Below are positions 11,219 through 20,428 of a stretch of DNA of 64,000 bases, in pieces. The notes below the pieces were generated by a model that ran no database searches, was not told the origin of the DNA, and was given only the letters and a program-made list of their open reading frames with translations. The position numbers and the translations under genes are program-made. The stretch's first letter is position 1, and each line of letters begins with the position of its first letter. The stretch is from Tubulanus polymorphus. Lineage: Eukaryota; Nemertea; Palaeonemertea; Tubulaniformes; Tubulanidae. The stretch is taken from the NCBI RefSeq assembly GCF_964204645.1, contig NC_134028.1, positions 11,883,001 to 11,947,000 of the forward strand, written 5' to 3'.

Positions 11219-13472
11219 GCAGGTGGTGGCCAGAAAAAGAAATATTTCCGGGAAAATTTTTTTGAAGACGCAAGGCATTGACAGGTCAATTGTGTTGTTT
11301 TCTTTCTTAATTTACATTTGATTTGGCAGGTCATCTTGCTTAGGAGTCCGTTTGTCAAAGCATCGAAGCAACACAGTATACCTTGTTCATGTCTCAGGTG
11401 CTGCGGGCAAGGGCGGTCATTATATTGCTAACTTATCCAAATTACACTTACACAGCCCAACGTTTTTCAGTGTATAAACTTTATCATACTCTGCATTATA
11501 GGACATTGAGGAATTGAATTTTAGCCATCTGAGCCCTCGGTTTGATTCGAGCAAAAGACCTTAACTGACTTCACAGAATTTGATTATTAGTCTAGGATTT
11601 TCTAAATTTCTGAAGAATGCTTTCTCTGGTTTTAAGATCCATTCAATTTCAATCTTGAATACATAAAAATAAGTCAATTAAATTTTCATTTTATTGAAAG
11701 AAATAGTACTGAACACAGATTTTGAACTGAATGACGTGTTGATTTATCCAGGCGAAAAAATTACTGCAAAATCAACTGTCTACTCCCTGATGATACAAGC
11801 TTTTTGGCTACACCTTTTGAAACATCAACGCCTGATCTAACCGCACCAATTAGTCAGCCACAGTCGATTTTCATGCCATCTGACCTCTTTCCACCTGCAA
11901 TTAAGCAATGAAATGTAATAATTACTCGGTTATATAATATCATAGAGGAGTGAAAGTATAATAACTGATTACTTATCCAAATATTGTAAACATGGCAACT
12001 GAAAAAATAATTACATAAAACGTCAAGCACTTACAGCATATGAGACAGTTGCGCTTAAGTTACGACAATGACGAAAAAGCTTCATTTGGAACGTACACTT
12101 GCACACTGTGGTTTGAATTTATTTCCACCAGCTGCAAGAATCGGCAAAGGAATTGAAGACCGTAGTGACCAGTTCATTCCACGAATAATAGCTGGAAAGA
12201 AAGTAATCAAAATAAATAGTCATACACATAAGTGTAAACCAGACCCTTACTAACAACTTAGGCTTTCCACTGTCTCTATTCACTACATTTAGGGCTTATT
12301 CTAGGTGTATCCCCCAAAAAAGCTAGGTAAAGTAGCTAGCCAACAATGATGATTGCTTCACCGAGTACTCATTTGCTACCATATGTACTAATATTATAAA
12401 GAAATCACGTGTAATCATTCCCTGGTTAACGGATTCTCACCTTATATTACGTAAAAACTGCTGTCGTTGTCATCGATCCGGGTCGTCGAGTGAACGCGGA
12501 AGTAAATTTCCGTATGAAAATTCCTACCATTTCTGTCCATATTACGTTGAATCGAGCCAGAAATCTTCAGGAAATGTAGCCAACGTAAATTGATTTACGA
12601 ATAGAATTAACCAATTGACTCATTTTAAGGATCATGGTTTCGTGAAATTTATTAAGGTCCTTAAACTCGCGATAAATTTAAGCCGAAAATGATTTCAACC
12701 ATCCGCCATGTTTCATTCATAAGACACTTATTACGCACCGGCTGTAGTTATCCGTTCGTGGGAAATGACGGATCCGGACTAATTGTAAGTCCGATTCCGT
12801 GATTTACGGTTGACTCAAGGTCGTGCGGTAAATTTTAGGCTTTTCGGGGTGCACTTTTATCAATGGATGACGATTCTTTGCGTTATTCTTGTCGCTGTTT
12901 AAACCCGGTAATTATGCGGGATTAATTCATAATAGATTACTATACGCAAATTCGAAACGGTCAGGCGCTGAGTTATATTTCTGACAGAATTTAAAATTAC
13001 GTTTATAAGCCGTTGGTAGTCGAATCTGAGAGGAGTTACATTTTATGAAAGATTTTTGGCTGGAAAGTGGACCATAACTAATAATAATAATCAACAGGAA
13101 TACAAGAGGGTTTCTGCGAAAGCAGCAGAAACCCTAATAACCATTCGTAAAATCGACGTCGATGGGCAGCGACCTCGACGGATGCTGACGAGTTCAAGTG
13201 CGGATACGGGGCTCTAAAATCACGGAAATAACTGATGAAGGAAAAATATCCCGATGCCGCTAACTTAAACGCGTGCCTATGAAGCAGGTTAACCCTGATT
13301 GCAATTTTTCCTAGCCTTGGCCGAAAAACCTGCCGGTCTTTTCGCAATAAAATGCCTCTAATTTTTATCTTTCTGTTGATACATGAAACTTGACGTGCCT
13401 ATGAACCATGTAACCCTAAATTAAATTGGGCGGCCACCTCTCGGGCGAAACCTATCGTCCACGAGCATTTAA
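11219..13472. other. Host DNA without a recognised gene
   Basis: I looked for exons and ORFs on both strands and support none. A 61-codon ORF at 12068-12253 and a minus-strand stretch near 11770-11890 read acceptably for 30-60 codons but match nothing I know. A small inverted repeat (AGGGTTTCTGC, 7-base spacer, complement) sits at 13107-13135 and may be a transposon remnant. Confidence 0.4.
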
Positions 13473-13782
13473 AGAATTATTTAATTGTTTTTTGCGGAGT
13501 TTGTCGATTATACGCGGTCTCCATATCACTTCACCTTCATTTTTGCCGTCAGAAAAAAACGTTTAATTTTTCGCGAAATAGAAGGGGTAACAAATTGGTT
13601 GATATTTCCGGCATCTACACCTAATAGGCTACACATTTCCGTAAACAACGCTAAAACCGGCCAAGAAATACAGATTCTAGCAACGTGCTTATGACGCAAG
13701 CCCAAATGATATTTTAGCCAATAACGCCCTGATGCGCGAATCGCTAGCGCCATCATAACATTTCAAGAGAACGTGCCTATGA
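13473..13782 (+). repeat. Duplicated host segment L1
   Basis: This segment (TTTTTTGCGGAGTTTGTCGA onward) recurs as L2 at 13948-14125. L2 continues after the large element at 30583-30691 and again at 30945-30977. L1 holds the empty version of the site where copy 1 inserted in L2: CCGTAAACAACGCTAAAACC near 13641. That makes it an internal control for the insertion. Confidence 0.85.
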
Positions 13783-13788
13783 AACGTT

Positions 13789-13930
13789 AGTAATAGGGAA
13801 TATGGGGGTTCAGATCAAAGGTCGAGTTCATAAAAATGAAAAATAAATTCTCGCACACTCGAATTTATTTTTCATTTTTATGAATTCGCCCTCCCAACCT
13901 TTAATCTGAACCCCCATATTCCCTATTACT
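13789..13930. mobile_element. Solo palindromic element (TIR-only Polinton derivative or MITE)
   Basis: A 142-bp near-perfect palindrome starting AGTAATAGGGAATATGGGGG and ending with its complement. It is flanked on both sides by the same six bases (AACGTT, 13783-13788 and 13931-13936). The AG...CT ends and 6-bp TSD are those of Polintons, and the first 38 bases align with the TIR of the 16.5-kb element. It therefore looks like two TIRs joined with no interior. The same palindrome, at the same target site, starts the decayed copy in L2 (30978). Confidence 0.8.
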
Positions 13931-13947
13931 AACGTTTCATAGGCATT

Positions 13948-14119
13948 ATTAAATGTTTTTTGCGGAGTTTGTCGATTATACGCGCTCTCCATATCATATC
14001 ACTTCACCTTCATTTTTGCCGTCAGAAAAAAACGTTCAATTTTTCGCGAAATAGAAGGGGTAACAAATTGGTTGATATTTCCGGCATCTACACCTAATAG
14101 GCTACACATTTCCGTAAAC
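13948..14119 (+). repeat. Duplicated host segment L2, left part
   Basis: Near-identical to L1 from TTTTTTGCGGAGTTTGTCGA through CCGTAAAC. It is interrupted at AACGCT by the insertion of copy 1; the remainder of L2 resumes at 30583. Confidence 0.85.
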
Positions 14120-14125
14120 AACGCT
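14120..14125 (+). repeat. Left target-site duplication AACGCT of copy 1
   Basis: Six bases identical to 30583-30588. The uninterrupted site in L1 has a single AACGCT, as expected if these six bases were duplicated on integration. Confidence 0.95.
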
Positions 14126-14241
14126 AGTAATTAGAATATGTGGCTTTCAGATCAGAGGACGAGAGGACGAGACACCACTCATCACCACAAGTAATTTTTT
14201 TTTTCCTACTCATCACCACAAGTAATTTTTTTTCCTAATAA
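14126..14241 (+). repeat. Left terminal inverted repeat of copy 1
   Basis: Matches the complement of 30498-30582: AGTAATTAGAATATGTGGCT and on through ACACCACTCATCACCACAAG and a T-run. It differs by one extra tandem copy of the CTCATCACCACAAGTAATTT unit. It runs right up to the start codon of the first gene, so it also acts as that gene's upstream region. Confidence 0.93.
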
Positions 14242-14568
14242 ATGGGAGATAGAAAAGCATTCTTAGCAACAATAAATAACAGAATAAAACCAGCAAAAAA
14301 ACAATTTGAAATAAAAAAGTTAGTTGATGTTACAAAAGAAATTGAACATAAAATATTGAAATTAGAAAAGATAAAAACTAAATATGGAGAGAAAGTATCA
14401 GCTAATTTAAGCTACTGTAATGTTAGTACATCGCGAGAATTTAAAGTGTTTTTACCCGATAAATGGGTTTCATTGAGTACGGAGGAATTGAAAGATTTAG
14501 TAGGATTTAAAATAATATATCATGGGAAAAATGAAGACGGTCATCATGATTTAGAAATTGTTGATTAA
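14242..14568 (+). CDS. Conserved 108-aa protein, unknown function
   Basis: A small basic protein, first gene inside the left TIR, starting at a TAAATG context. The second half contains VFLPDKW and a GFKIIYHGKNEDGHHDLEI segment. A paralogue with the same plan (FRTYLPDRF ... KGKNEKGHHDIDFE) exists at 38326-38598 and 60268-60552. The YKF.TYLP-type core, length and beta-rich appearance would suit a small OB-fold or ssDNA-binding protein, but that is a guess. It is convergent with the membrane protein gene downstream. A frameshifted copy is at 55652-55974, and an N-terminal scrap is at 50266-50333. Confidence 0.75.
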   Translation: MGDRKAFLATINNRIKPAKKQFEIKKLVDVTKEIEHKILKLEKIKTKYGEKVSANLSYCNVSTSREFKVFLPDKWVSLSTEELKDLVGFKIIYHGKNEDGHHDLEIVD

Positions 14569-14733
14569 ATTTTAAAAAAAATAAATTAATAAAAATAATG
14601 AATATCTAGAATCCGAAATGACTTATCTGGACAATTTAATTGCTCCACAGTGATAGACAAAAGTAGTGAGATGGTGCCGTATGGCACCCACATGGTGATA
14701 TTCAATTATTTTTTTTGCTTTTTTTCTAAAATA
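14569..14733. terminator. Convergent-gene spacer with conserved motif and hairpin
   Basis: Lies between the 3' ends of two convergent genes. It contains CCGAAATGACTTATCTGGAC, then a perfect 6-bp stem with a four-base loop (GGTGCC GTAT GGCACC, 14673-14688). Nearly the same stretch recurs at 56925-57010, and its first part at 55505-55560 and, inverted, at about 50945-50998. Conservation in non-coding DNA suggests a function such as a transcription end point or replication/packaging signal. Confidence 0.5.
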
Positions 14734-15102
14734 TTAATCCATTTTTTTTATTATCAATTTTGGAATTTCAGAAGTACTTTCATTTTTGATAGCAGTTGGT
14801 TCAGAATTACTAATATCATGAATTTTATTTGATTTCTTATACCAATTACACCCAATCAAAATGAATACAATTACAAATCCAACTGTAAAATATAAATATT
14901 TATCAAATATTCTATTATCAGAAGGAGTAGAAATAACAATATTTTCACCATTTTTATTAACATTTTTATTACTTATTTTTTCTTTTACAGCTTTTTTATA
15001 TTCTTGTGATTTAATTCCTAATTGTCGAGACCATTCAATTTGTTTCTGAGTTCTCGGTTTTTTCTTCACAGTTAATTCCTTCACTTCTTCCACCTCGCTC
15101 AT
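14734..15102 (-). CDS. 122-aa single-pass membrane protein
   Basis: Lys/Glu-rich N-terminus, one hydrophobic segment at about residues 70-90 (YLYFTVGFVIVFILIGCNWY), and a polar C-terminus. No signal peptide is evident, so type II or tail-proximal topology is possible. It starts at a TAAATG context located inside the end of the preceding 201-aa ORF, overlapping it by 68 bp in another frame. An intact copy is at 57069-57437 and a truncated start is at 50193. Function unknown; it belongs to the element's block of small membrane proteins. Confidence 0.75.
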   Translation of the reverse strand: MSEVEEVKELTVKKKPRTQKQIEWSRQLGIKSQEYKKAVKEKISNKNVNKNGENIVISTPSDNRIFDKYLYFTVGFVIVFILIGCNWYKKSNKIHDISNSEPTAIKNESTSEIPKLIIKKMD

Positions 15103-15640
15103 TTATTATAGAAATATTTTTACTTTCAATATTTGAAAATGTTATAACCCCAGTTGATAATAATGTCATAAATCCACCTAATTGAAATGATAAATATCCA
15201 ATCCATTTATTTAATTCAGTCATAACTAAATAGTCATTTTTTAAATCGGAATATAATCTATTTTCATTTTCAATTGGTAGTATATAATTACATAATTTAC
15301 TATAACCTTTTACTACATTTTCTGATATCGCGTCATTAATTCTAGCTGTTCTCGCGGCTTCATAAATCTTAAATAATCTAATAATTTCATCTGATTTCAT
15401 TGTATCTAATTCATTATAAGTTAAATTTTTACCGACAAAATTTTTACATTTTCCAGATGCTATTAATATTTCTAATTGATGTTTACAATAAAGATAATAT
15501 TCATAATTATTATTTGTTGTAACATTATTTAAAGCACCATCATCTGGAGTTAATTTTGTTTCTGTTATTCCTAAATCATCTAAAGTTTTTTCAATTGGAA
15601 CATCACCATTTTTAGATTTTATTTTCTTTTCACCTCCCAT
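15035..15640 (-). CDS. 201-aa conserved protein with C-terminal hydrophobic segment
   Basis: N-terminal part is polar with IEKTLDDLGIT; the middle has an alpha-helical, Asn/Tyr-rich region (YEYYLYCKHQLEIL). A hydrophobic stretch follows near residues 150-172 (GYLSFQLGGFMTLLSTGVIT). The start is preceded by TTATATAAATGG. Copies: intact at 57370-57975, frameshifted at 49644-50246, and a 41-codon relative of the N-terminus at 50449-50574. It sits directly downstream of the iteron region. I do not recognise a family. Confidence 0.75.
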   Translation of the reverse strand: MGGEKKIKSKNGDVPIEKTLDDLGITETKLTPDDGALNNVTTNNNYEYYLYCKHQLEILIASGKCKNFVGKNLTYNELDTMKSDEIIRLFKIYEAARTARINDAISENVVKGYSKLCNYILPIENENRLYSDLKNDYLVMTELNKWIGYLSFQLGGFMTLLSTGVITFSNIESKNISIINERGGRSEGINCEEKTENSETN

Positions 15641-15935
15641 TTATATAACAAAAAAATTAATTATGTGATGTTGCAACTAGAATTCAACTAGAATGTAACT
15701 AGAATTCAACTAGATTAACAAGCTAGTTGAAATATTGTTGTTTTTGTTTATTTCTTATTAAATGTAGTTGATTTTTGTTCCAACTACTAACAACTAGAAT
15801 TCAACTAGAATGTAACTAGAATTAAACTAGATTAACAAGCTAGTTAAAATATTGTTAAATCTATTTGATTTTTGTTACAACTACTAATAACTAGAATTCA
15901 ACTAGAATTCAACTAGATTAACAAACTAATTGAAT
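15641..15935. repeat. Iteron region (CAACTAGAAT repeats)
   Basis: The only long spacer within the minus-strand gene block. It holds three clusters of 10-11-bp direct repeats of CAACTAGAATT / TAACTAGAATG type (about 15672-15735, 15789-15850, 15889-15930), each ending in TTAACAAGCTAGTT-like inverted half-sites. The same arrangement is kept at the same place in copy 2 (49457-49640) and copy 3 (57990-58195). Binding sites for an element-encoded protein, an enhancer or an origin are the obvious possibilities. Confidence 0.7.
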
Positions 15936-16544
15936 TTAAATAAATTCATATTTAAATGGGTGTTGTAATCTAAATAGTAATTTTGATCTTTTAATATTTT
16001 TCAACTCATCCATATATTCATTATGTAAATCATGTGGAATAATATCATTTTCCTCAAGTGCATTTTTCATTGATTTTCTATCTTTATTGTAGAATAAAAC
16101 TAGAAATCTAATGTTTTCTCTAAAGTCTTTAACAATTGAATTATATTTTTGATTTAAAACCCAAGTTGTCATCCCAAAATGTCTCCCAGAGAAAGCTAAA
16201 TAGCATAACTCACTTTCTCTAACTTTTGAATCATGTAGATTAGCACAATCATCTATAATGAATAATGTATTTGATCCTTTATAAATATCAATTGCTATTT
16301 TTATACAATTATCTAAATTTTCTTTTACTGTTTTAGGATCTAATATAATAAATTTATTATTCCTAGTAATATTTCTATCATAAGTTTGATTAAATTCATA
16401 TGTTGGACAAAATAATACTATAATATCAAAATAGTTTTTGTAAACAGTTTCTAATAAATTTAATATAAAATAAGTTTTTCCACAATTTGTTACACCAGAA
16501 ATTAACATATTATGAGGCTCAAATATGAATAATTCCTTATTCAT
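15936..16544 (-). CDS. A32/FtsK-HerA-like packaging ATPase
   Basis: 202 aa. Walker A is GVTNCGKT (residues 17-24). Walker B is LFIIDDC (94-100) with two acidic residues. A sensor-like FGMTTWVLNQ segment lies near 125-138. This short ATPase form is the genome-packaging motor of Polintons, virophages and many NCLDVs, pumping DNA into the capsid. The start ATG directly abuts the integrase stop codon, with TATATAAATG at the junction. A frameshifted copy (48843-49456) and a copy with a nonsense codon near its C-terminus (58231-58791) follow elsewhere. Confidence 0.9.
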   Translation of the reverse strand: MNKELFIFEPHNMLISGVTNCGKTYFILNLLETVYKNYFDIIVLFCPTYEFNQTYDRNITRNNKFIILDPKTVKENLDNCIKIAIDIYKGSNTLFIIDDCANLHDSKVRESELCYLAFSGRHFGMTTWVLNQKYNSIVKDFRENIRFLVLFYNKDRKSMKNALEENDIIPHDLHNEYMDELKNIKRSKLLFRLQHPFKYEFI

Positions 16545-17672
16545 TTATATATTTTTAATTTTACTTGATAATATCCATTCATTAAATTTATCTGGCCATC
16601 CAACCCATTTTACTAAAGAATATTTTTTTCTTTTAATAGTTTTTGTTTTTAATACTTTTTCAATTTTATATTCTTGTTCTAGATTTTCAGTAGTTAAACT
16701 TAATTCTTCTTCGTAAAAGTAGCCATCAACTTCTTCACCATCTAAATCTTCTAATTTATAGACATATGGTTTTGTTGTTATTACCTTTTTTATTTTATAT
16801 ATTTCCCTAGTAAAATTTCGATCGTATCCTTTGTCAAATATCTTTTTATACTTAGATATTCTAACATTTTGACCAACTTTAAATTTAGGTTCACCAAAAT
16901 CATCTATAAGAAATGCTCCATATAAATTATTCCAAACAATTTCAGCATTTTCAGGTTTTCTAGCATCAATAGGTTTCATTCCAATAGAAGAATGATAAGA
17001 ATTATTATATCCTTCTATCAATTTTGGTAAAACATCAATCCATTTAAAAGTATTATTTGCTGTAAAATATTTCCACATTCTTGTTCTTAATGTTCTATTA
17101 AATCGTTCAACAACTGCTGCTTTTTTATCTGATTTTGTTGAAAAATATTTAATATTATGATTATCTAAGAGTTCATGAACAAGTGAATTATCAAATTCTT
17201 TTCCATCATCAAATTGTATTTTTTCTGGTTTTAGTTTATCATCCGAAAGAAATTTTCTTAAAACATTTGATGTTTGTACAGCATCTTTTCTATAAAGTGG
17301 GAAACTCCATACATAACGACTAAAAATATCAATTATATTCAATAACCACCAATAATCATCATTATCTTTCTTAACATTTTTCATATCAATTAAATCTCCT
17401 TGCCACTGTTGATCTACATAACTTACCATAGTTTTACGAGTTTTATATTTTCTAACAATTTTTTTATGTGTTGTATATGTTGGTTGTTCTAACATAAATT
17501 CATTTATATCTTTATATTTAACTAAATTTTGTGGGATTATCTTATCTAATTTATCTTGTTTTACTTTACGCCATATATTTTTAGTAGAAGAATAAGCAAC
17601 CGAACTCTCAGGGTTGTAATATAAATTTCTTAAATATTGTTCTTTAGTATTAGGAGTTTTTTTACCACCCAT
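16545..17672 (-). CDS. int: Retroviral-type integrase with C-terminal chromodomain
   Basis: 375 aa. RNase H-like DDE core: first Asp in QQWQGDLID (D93), second in IQFDDGKEF (D155), Glu in KAAVVERFNRTLRTRMW (E189). The C-terminal part has an SH3-like stretch (KFKVGQNVRISKYKK) and then a chromodomain (about 330-372, with LVKWVGWPDKFNEW). The family inserts the linear genome and creates 6-bp duplications, matching the TSD seen here. The chromodomain may steer insertion to particular chromatin. All three catalytic residues are present; damaged copies are at 47798-48842 and 58792-59810. Confidence 0.95.
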   Translation of the reverse strand: MGGKKTPNTKEQYLRNLYYNPESSVAYSSTKNIWRKVKQDKLDKIIPQNLVKYKDINEFMLEQPTYTTHKKIVRKYKTRKTMVSYVDQQWQGDLIDMKNVKKDNDDYWWLLNIIDIFSRYVWSFPLYRKDAVQTSNVLRKFLSDDKLKPEKIQFDDGKEFDNSLVHELLDNHNIKYFSTKSDKKAAVVERFNRTLRTRMWKYFTANNTFKWIDVLPKLIEGYNNSYHSSIGMKPIDARKPENAEIVWNNLYGAFLIDDFGEPKFKVGQNVRISKYKKIFDKGYDRNFTREIYKIKKVITTKPYVYKLEDLDGEEVDGYFYEEELSLTTENLEQEYKIEKVLKTKTIKRKKYSLVKWVGWPDKFNEWILSSKIKNI

Positions 17673-17702
17673 TTATATATCCTTAATTTTAACTTTATAT
17701 TT

Positions 17703-18950
17703 CTAATATTGAATACTATCTAATTGTGAATTTACAATATTTAATTGTGCGTCAGATATAATATAAATGTGCATTTTAAAATTTTTGATTCCTTTATTCT
17801 TTTTCATGAATAATTGTATTCCATCTTTAGTGTTTTGTAGTTTTTTTCCAGAACCATGTAATGAATTATCTTCAGTTGTTCTAAAATCTAACCATAATGC
17901 ATATTTATTACCGGTATAATAATCAATTTGATTAATATTACAATTTTCAGATGATTTTACTTTTTCATTCATAAAATGTTTTTTAATTTCTACCCATTGA
18001 TCTATCATTCTCATTCCTTGACAAAATATTTTATTTGCTATTCCTTCGATAGTTATTTCTACTTTTGTTATTTCAGGATTATAATAATTGTCAACATTTA
18101 TTGCGCCATTAGTATACGTTCCAATGGTAAAAAATATTAATATACCTTTAATAGATCTTCTAGGGAAGTTAATATTCTCATTAATTATTTCATCATTTGC
18201 ATTAATAGTTACAGTTTTAAATTTATCAATATAATCATATAATAATGAAAATCCTTGATTGTATTGAGTTTGAATTATGCTAGCAATATTTTCATTAGTT
18301 ACTGTGTTATATTCTAAACATATATTCGATAATTTATAACTCATATCTTTATTAACGCTAGATAATACAATTTCATTTACAGGAGCAAATGTTATCTCAA
18401 ATATAATATCTTCTTGAATTGCGTATTTATATAAAGGTGCATTATTATTTATCAATTCAAAGTCTAATGGAATTTTATATTTGCTTCCATATATACTTTT
18501 TATCAATTTATCTACATCATTAGTTAATATTGCATTATTAGCTTCTGATCTTAATTTATTTTGGTTTTCTGATTGAATTCCTTGAAATATCATATTATTT
18601 CTATTTTCTTTAGTTAACCATAAATCTTTATAATGCATAAATAAATTATAATCATCTAATGAGAAAACTGTTTCTGGACCAATCTTTATTGTTAATTTTT
18701 TAATCAAATATCTTCCAACATTATCAACAACATAATTATTATTATTACCGATTACTTTTATATCAGCTGATAAATAAATACTGTTTGGAACATAAAAAGT
18801 ATTTTGTGTTAATCTAGGAATTCTAACATATAAAGTTTCATCAGGATTAATATTAGAAGGGTTATGAGTAATTATATGATGTGATCTTTCTGCTTTAATA
18901 GCATTAGATATTCTATGATTCTTCGAAGGACTTATATAACTCCCACTCAT
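17703..18950 (-). CDS. Candidate major capsid protein (double jelly-roll type)
   Basis: 415 aa, beta-strand rich. The N-terminal region reads YVRIPRLTQNTFYVP, then YLIKKLTIKIGPETVFSLDD; a central segment is GFSLLYDYIDKFKTV; the C-terminus is HIYIISDAQLNI. Proteins of this type accompany integrase/PolB elements in cnidarians and molluscs, and by position and abundance fit the hexon-like major capsid protein. At 415 aa it is shorter than typical Polinton MCPs (about 550-650), so the call rests on family pattern and needs a structure prediction. A copy with an 8-base deletion is at 46528-47761; fragments are at 42522-42638 and 59841-60003. Confidence 0.6.
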   Translation of the reverse strand: MSGSYISPSKNHRISNAIKAERSHHIITHNPSNINPDETLYVRIPRLTQNTFYVPNSIYLSADIKVIGNNNNYVVDNVGRYLIKKLTIKIGPETVFSLDDYNLFMHYKDLWLTKENRNNMIFQGIQSENQNKLRSEANNAILTNDVDKLIKSIYGSKYKIPLDFELINNNAPLYKYAIQEDIIFEITFAPVNEIVLSSVNKDMSYKLSNICLEYNTVTNENIASIIQTQYNQGFSLLYDYIDKFKTVTINANDEIINENINFPRRSIKGILIFFTIGTYTNGAINVDNYYNPEITKVEITIEGIANKIFCQGMRMIDQWVEIKKHFMNEKVKSSENCNINQIDYYTGNKYALWLDFRTTEDNSLHGSGKKLQNTKDGIQLFMKKNKGIKNFKMHIYIISDAQLNIVNSQLDSIQY

Positions 18951-18974
18951 TTATTTAACAAAAAAATTAATTAT
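18951..18974 (-). promoter_or_regulatory. Representative spacer: T-run followed by TAAATG start
   Basis: The spacer reads, on the coding strand, AATTTTTTTGTTAAATAAATG. The same layout (T-run, about six bases, then TATAAATG or AATAAATG) precedes nearly every gene of the element. It resembles the poxvirus late promoter core TAAATG, and the T-run contains a TTTTTNT motif like the poxvirus early stop signal. AT-richness makes chance matches easier, but the constant spacing is notable. Confidence 0.6.
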
Positions 18975-20411
18975 TTATTTTTTTGATATCATATTTACTA
19001 AACCAAAAATAATAGCACTTACAACTGTAATTAAAAATAAAATAATATGTTCAGCAGCAAAGTTAATAATGTTTCCTGCAGATTTCAATATAAAACCAAC
19101 AATTGAAGCAATAATTCCTGGTAATGCTGCAGCAGATTTTTTAGATAGTTCCCATAAATATTTTGCTAATTTTTTTAAACCATCCTTAACTTTATCTTGT
19201 ATAGAATTATTACCTGGAGGTTTATCTGGTTTGTTAGGAGTGGGAGTAGGAGTAGATTTCAAAGCATTTGATATTGCTAAACCAATTGTTGTAAATAACA
19301 TAGTTACAGCTGTTAGAATTGAAAGAATTGTTATTCCTTCTAATTTAAATAATAACTTTATTCTATCTTTCAATAATATTTCAGAATTTGGTTTAATTAA
19401 CAAATCTTTAAAAATAACTTTTAATCTATTAATATTATAATCATATGATTTTAACAATAATTTAATTTCTTCTTTTTGTAATTCTACGTTATATTCTAAA
19501 TCATCTTTTTCTTTTTCTAAACGTAATTCTTTTTGCCTATATTCTATTTCATCAATTACTTGATGATCTAAATCAGACTTTAGTTGTTCTATTTCTTTAT
19601 TTTTATCAGTTAATTCTTTTTCTAAAGTTCTAATTTTAAAATCTCTTATACTTTTATTATGTGCAATTTTATCAGATGCAAGTCTTATACTAATAATTTC
19701 TCTAATTGCTTTATCAGAAAATATATCTAAATCTTCTAATTCTTGATCTGTTGCATCAAGTAATCCATTCGGTAAAAGTTTTTCAATTGGAACTTTATTT
19801 GATTTAAGTTTACTATTTTTGGAAGTTATATTCTGTTCAGAAGTTGTTTCTGTTTCTGATTTCTTTTTGATTATTTCAAATAATTCATTAATTCTTTGTT
19901 TAAATACATCTATATTATCATCTATTTCTTTTTGTGTAACATCAGTTATTTCATTACTATTACTTATTATTTTAATTCTATCTGGTTTTAATTTTTCTAA
20001 AGTTGATTCTGATAATATTTTATTTTTATTATTTTTATAAGTGATATCAATATAATAATCACCTTTCAAACGATAATAACATTTACCATTATTTAAAAAT
20101 TTTAATTGATCTGCTAAAAGTGCAACGTCTTCATCATTTATGTTAAAATTAGATTTTTCAATTAAATCTTCTAATTTAGGTATTTTGTTTAAATTATCTA
20201 AATCTTGTTTTACTAAATCTGGGTCTAAACTTTCAGGATTTAATTGTGATTCAGCATTTTTAATATAATCAGGCATATTCAAATTATTATTATATTCTGG
20301 TTCATTACCATCATTAAAACTTGTTTCATCAAAATCAGGTGGTTGTTCATCAGTTATACCAGGTTCATCAAAAGGATCCATTCAAATATCTTCTACACCT
20401 TCTACATCCAT
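18975..20411 (-). CDS. 468-aa coiled-coil membrane protein with interrupted leader
   Basis: From the internal ATG at 20381 the protein has an acidic, Asn-rich N-terminus, a coiled-coil region around residues 190-300 and a hydrophobic segment near 350-375. A Pro/Thr linker (TPTPTPNKPDKPPGNN, about 378-394) follows, then a hydrophobic C-terminal third with two further membrane segments. By comparison with the copy at 45051, translation should begin at 20411 in the usual TATAAATG context. In this copy codon 10 is TGA, so only re-initiation at 20381 would make the product. Unknown family; possibly a virion or membrane-spike protein. Damaged copies are at 45051-46507 and 42170-42497. Confidence 0.7.
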
Positions 20412-20428
20412 TTATATAATAAAAAAAA

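Noticed and set aside
12068-12253. 61-codon ORF as a gene
   Set aside because: No domain, no supporting context; length is within chance for this composition.
15035-15640. 201-aa gene as an adenain-like maturation protease
   Set aside because: No His...Asp/Glu...Gln...Cys pattern, and it has a hydrophobic C-terminal segment instead.
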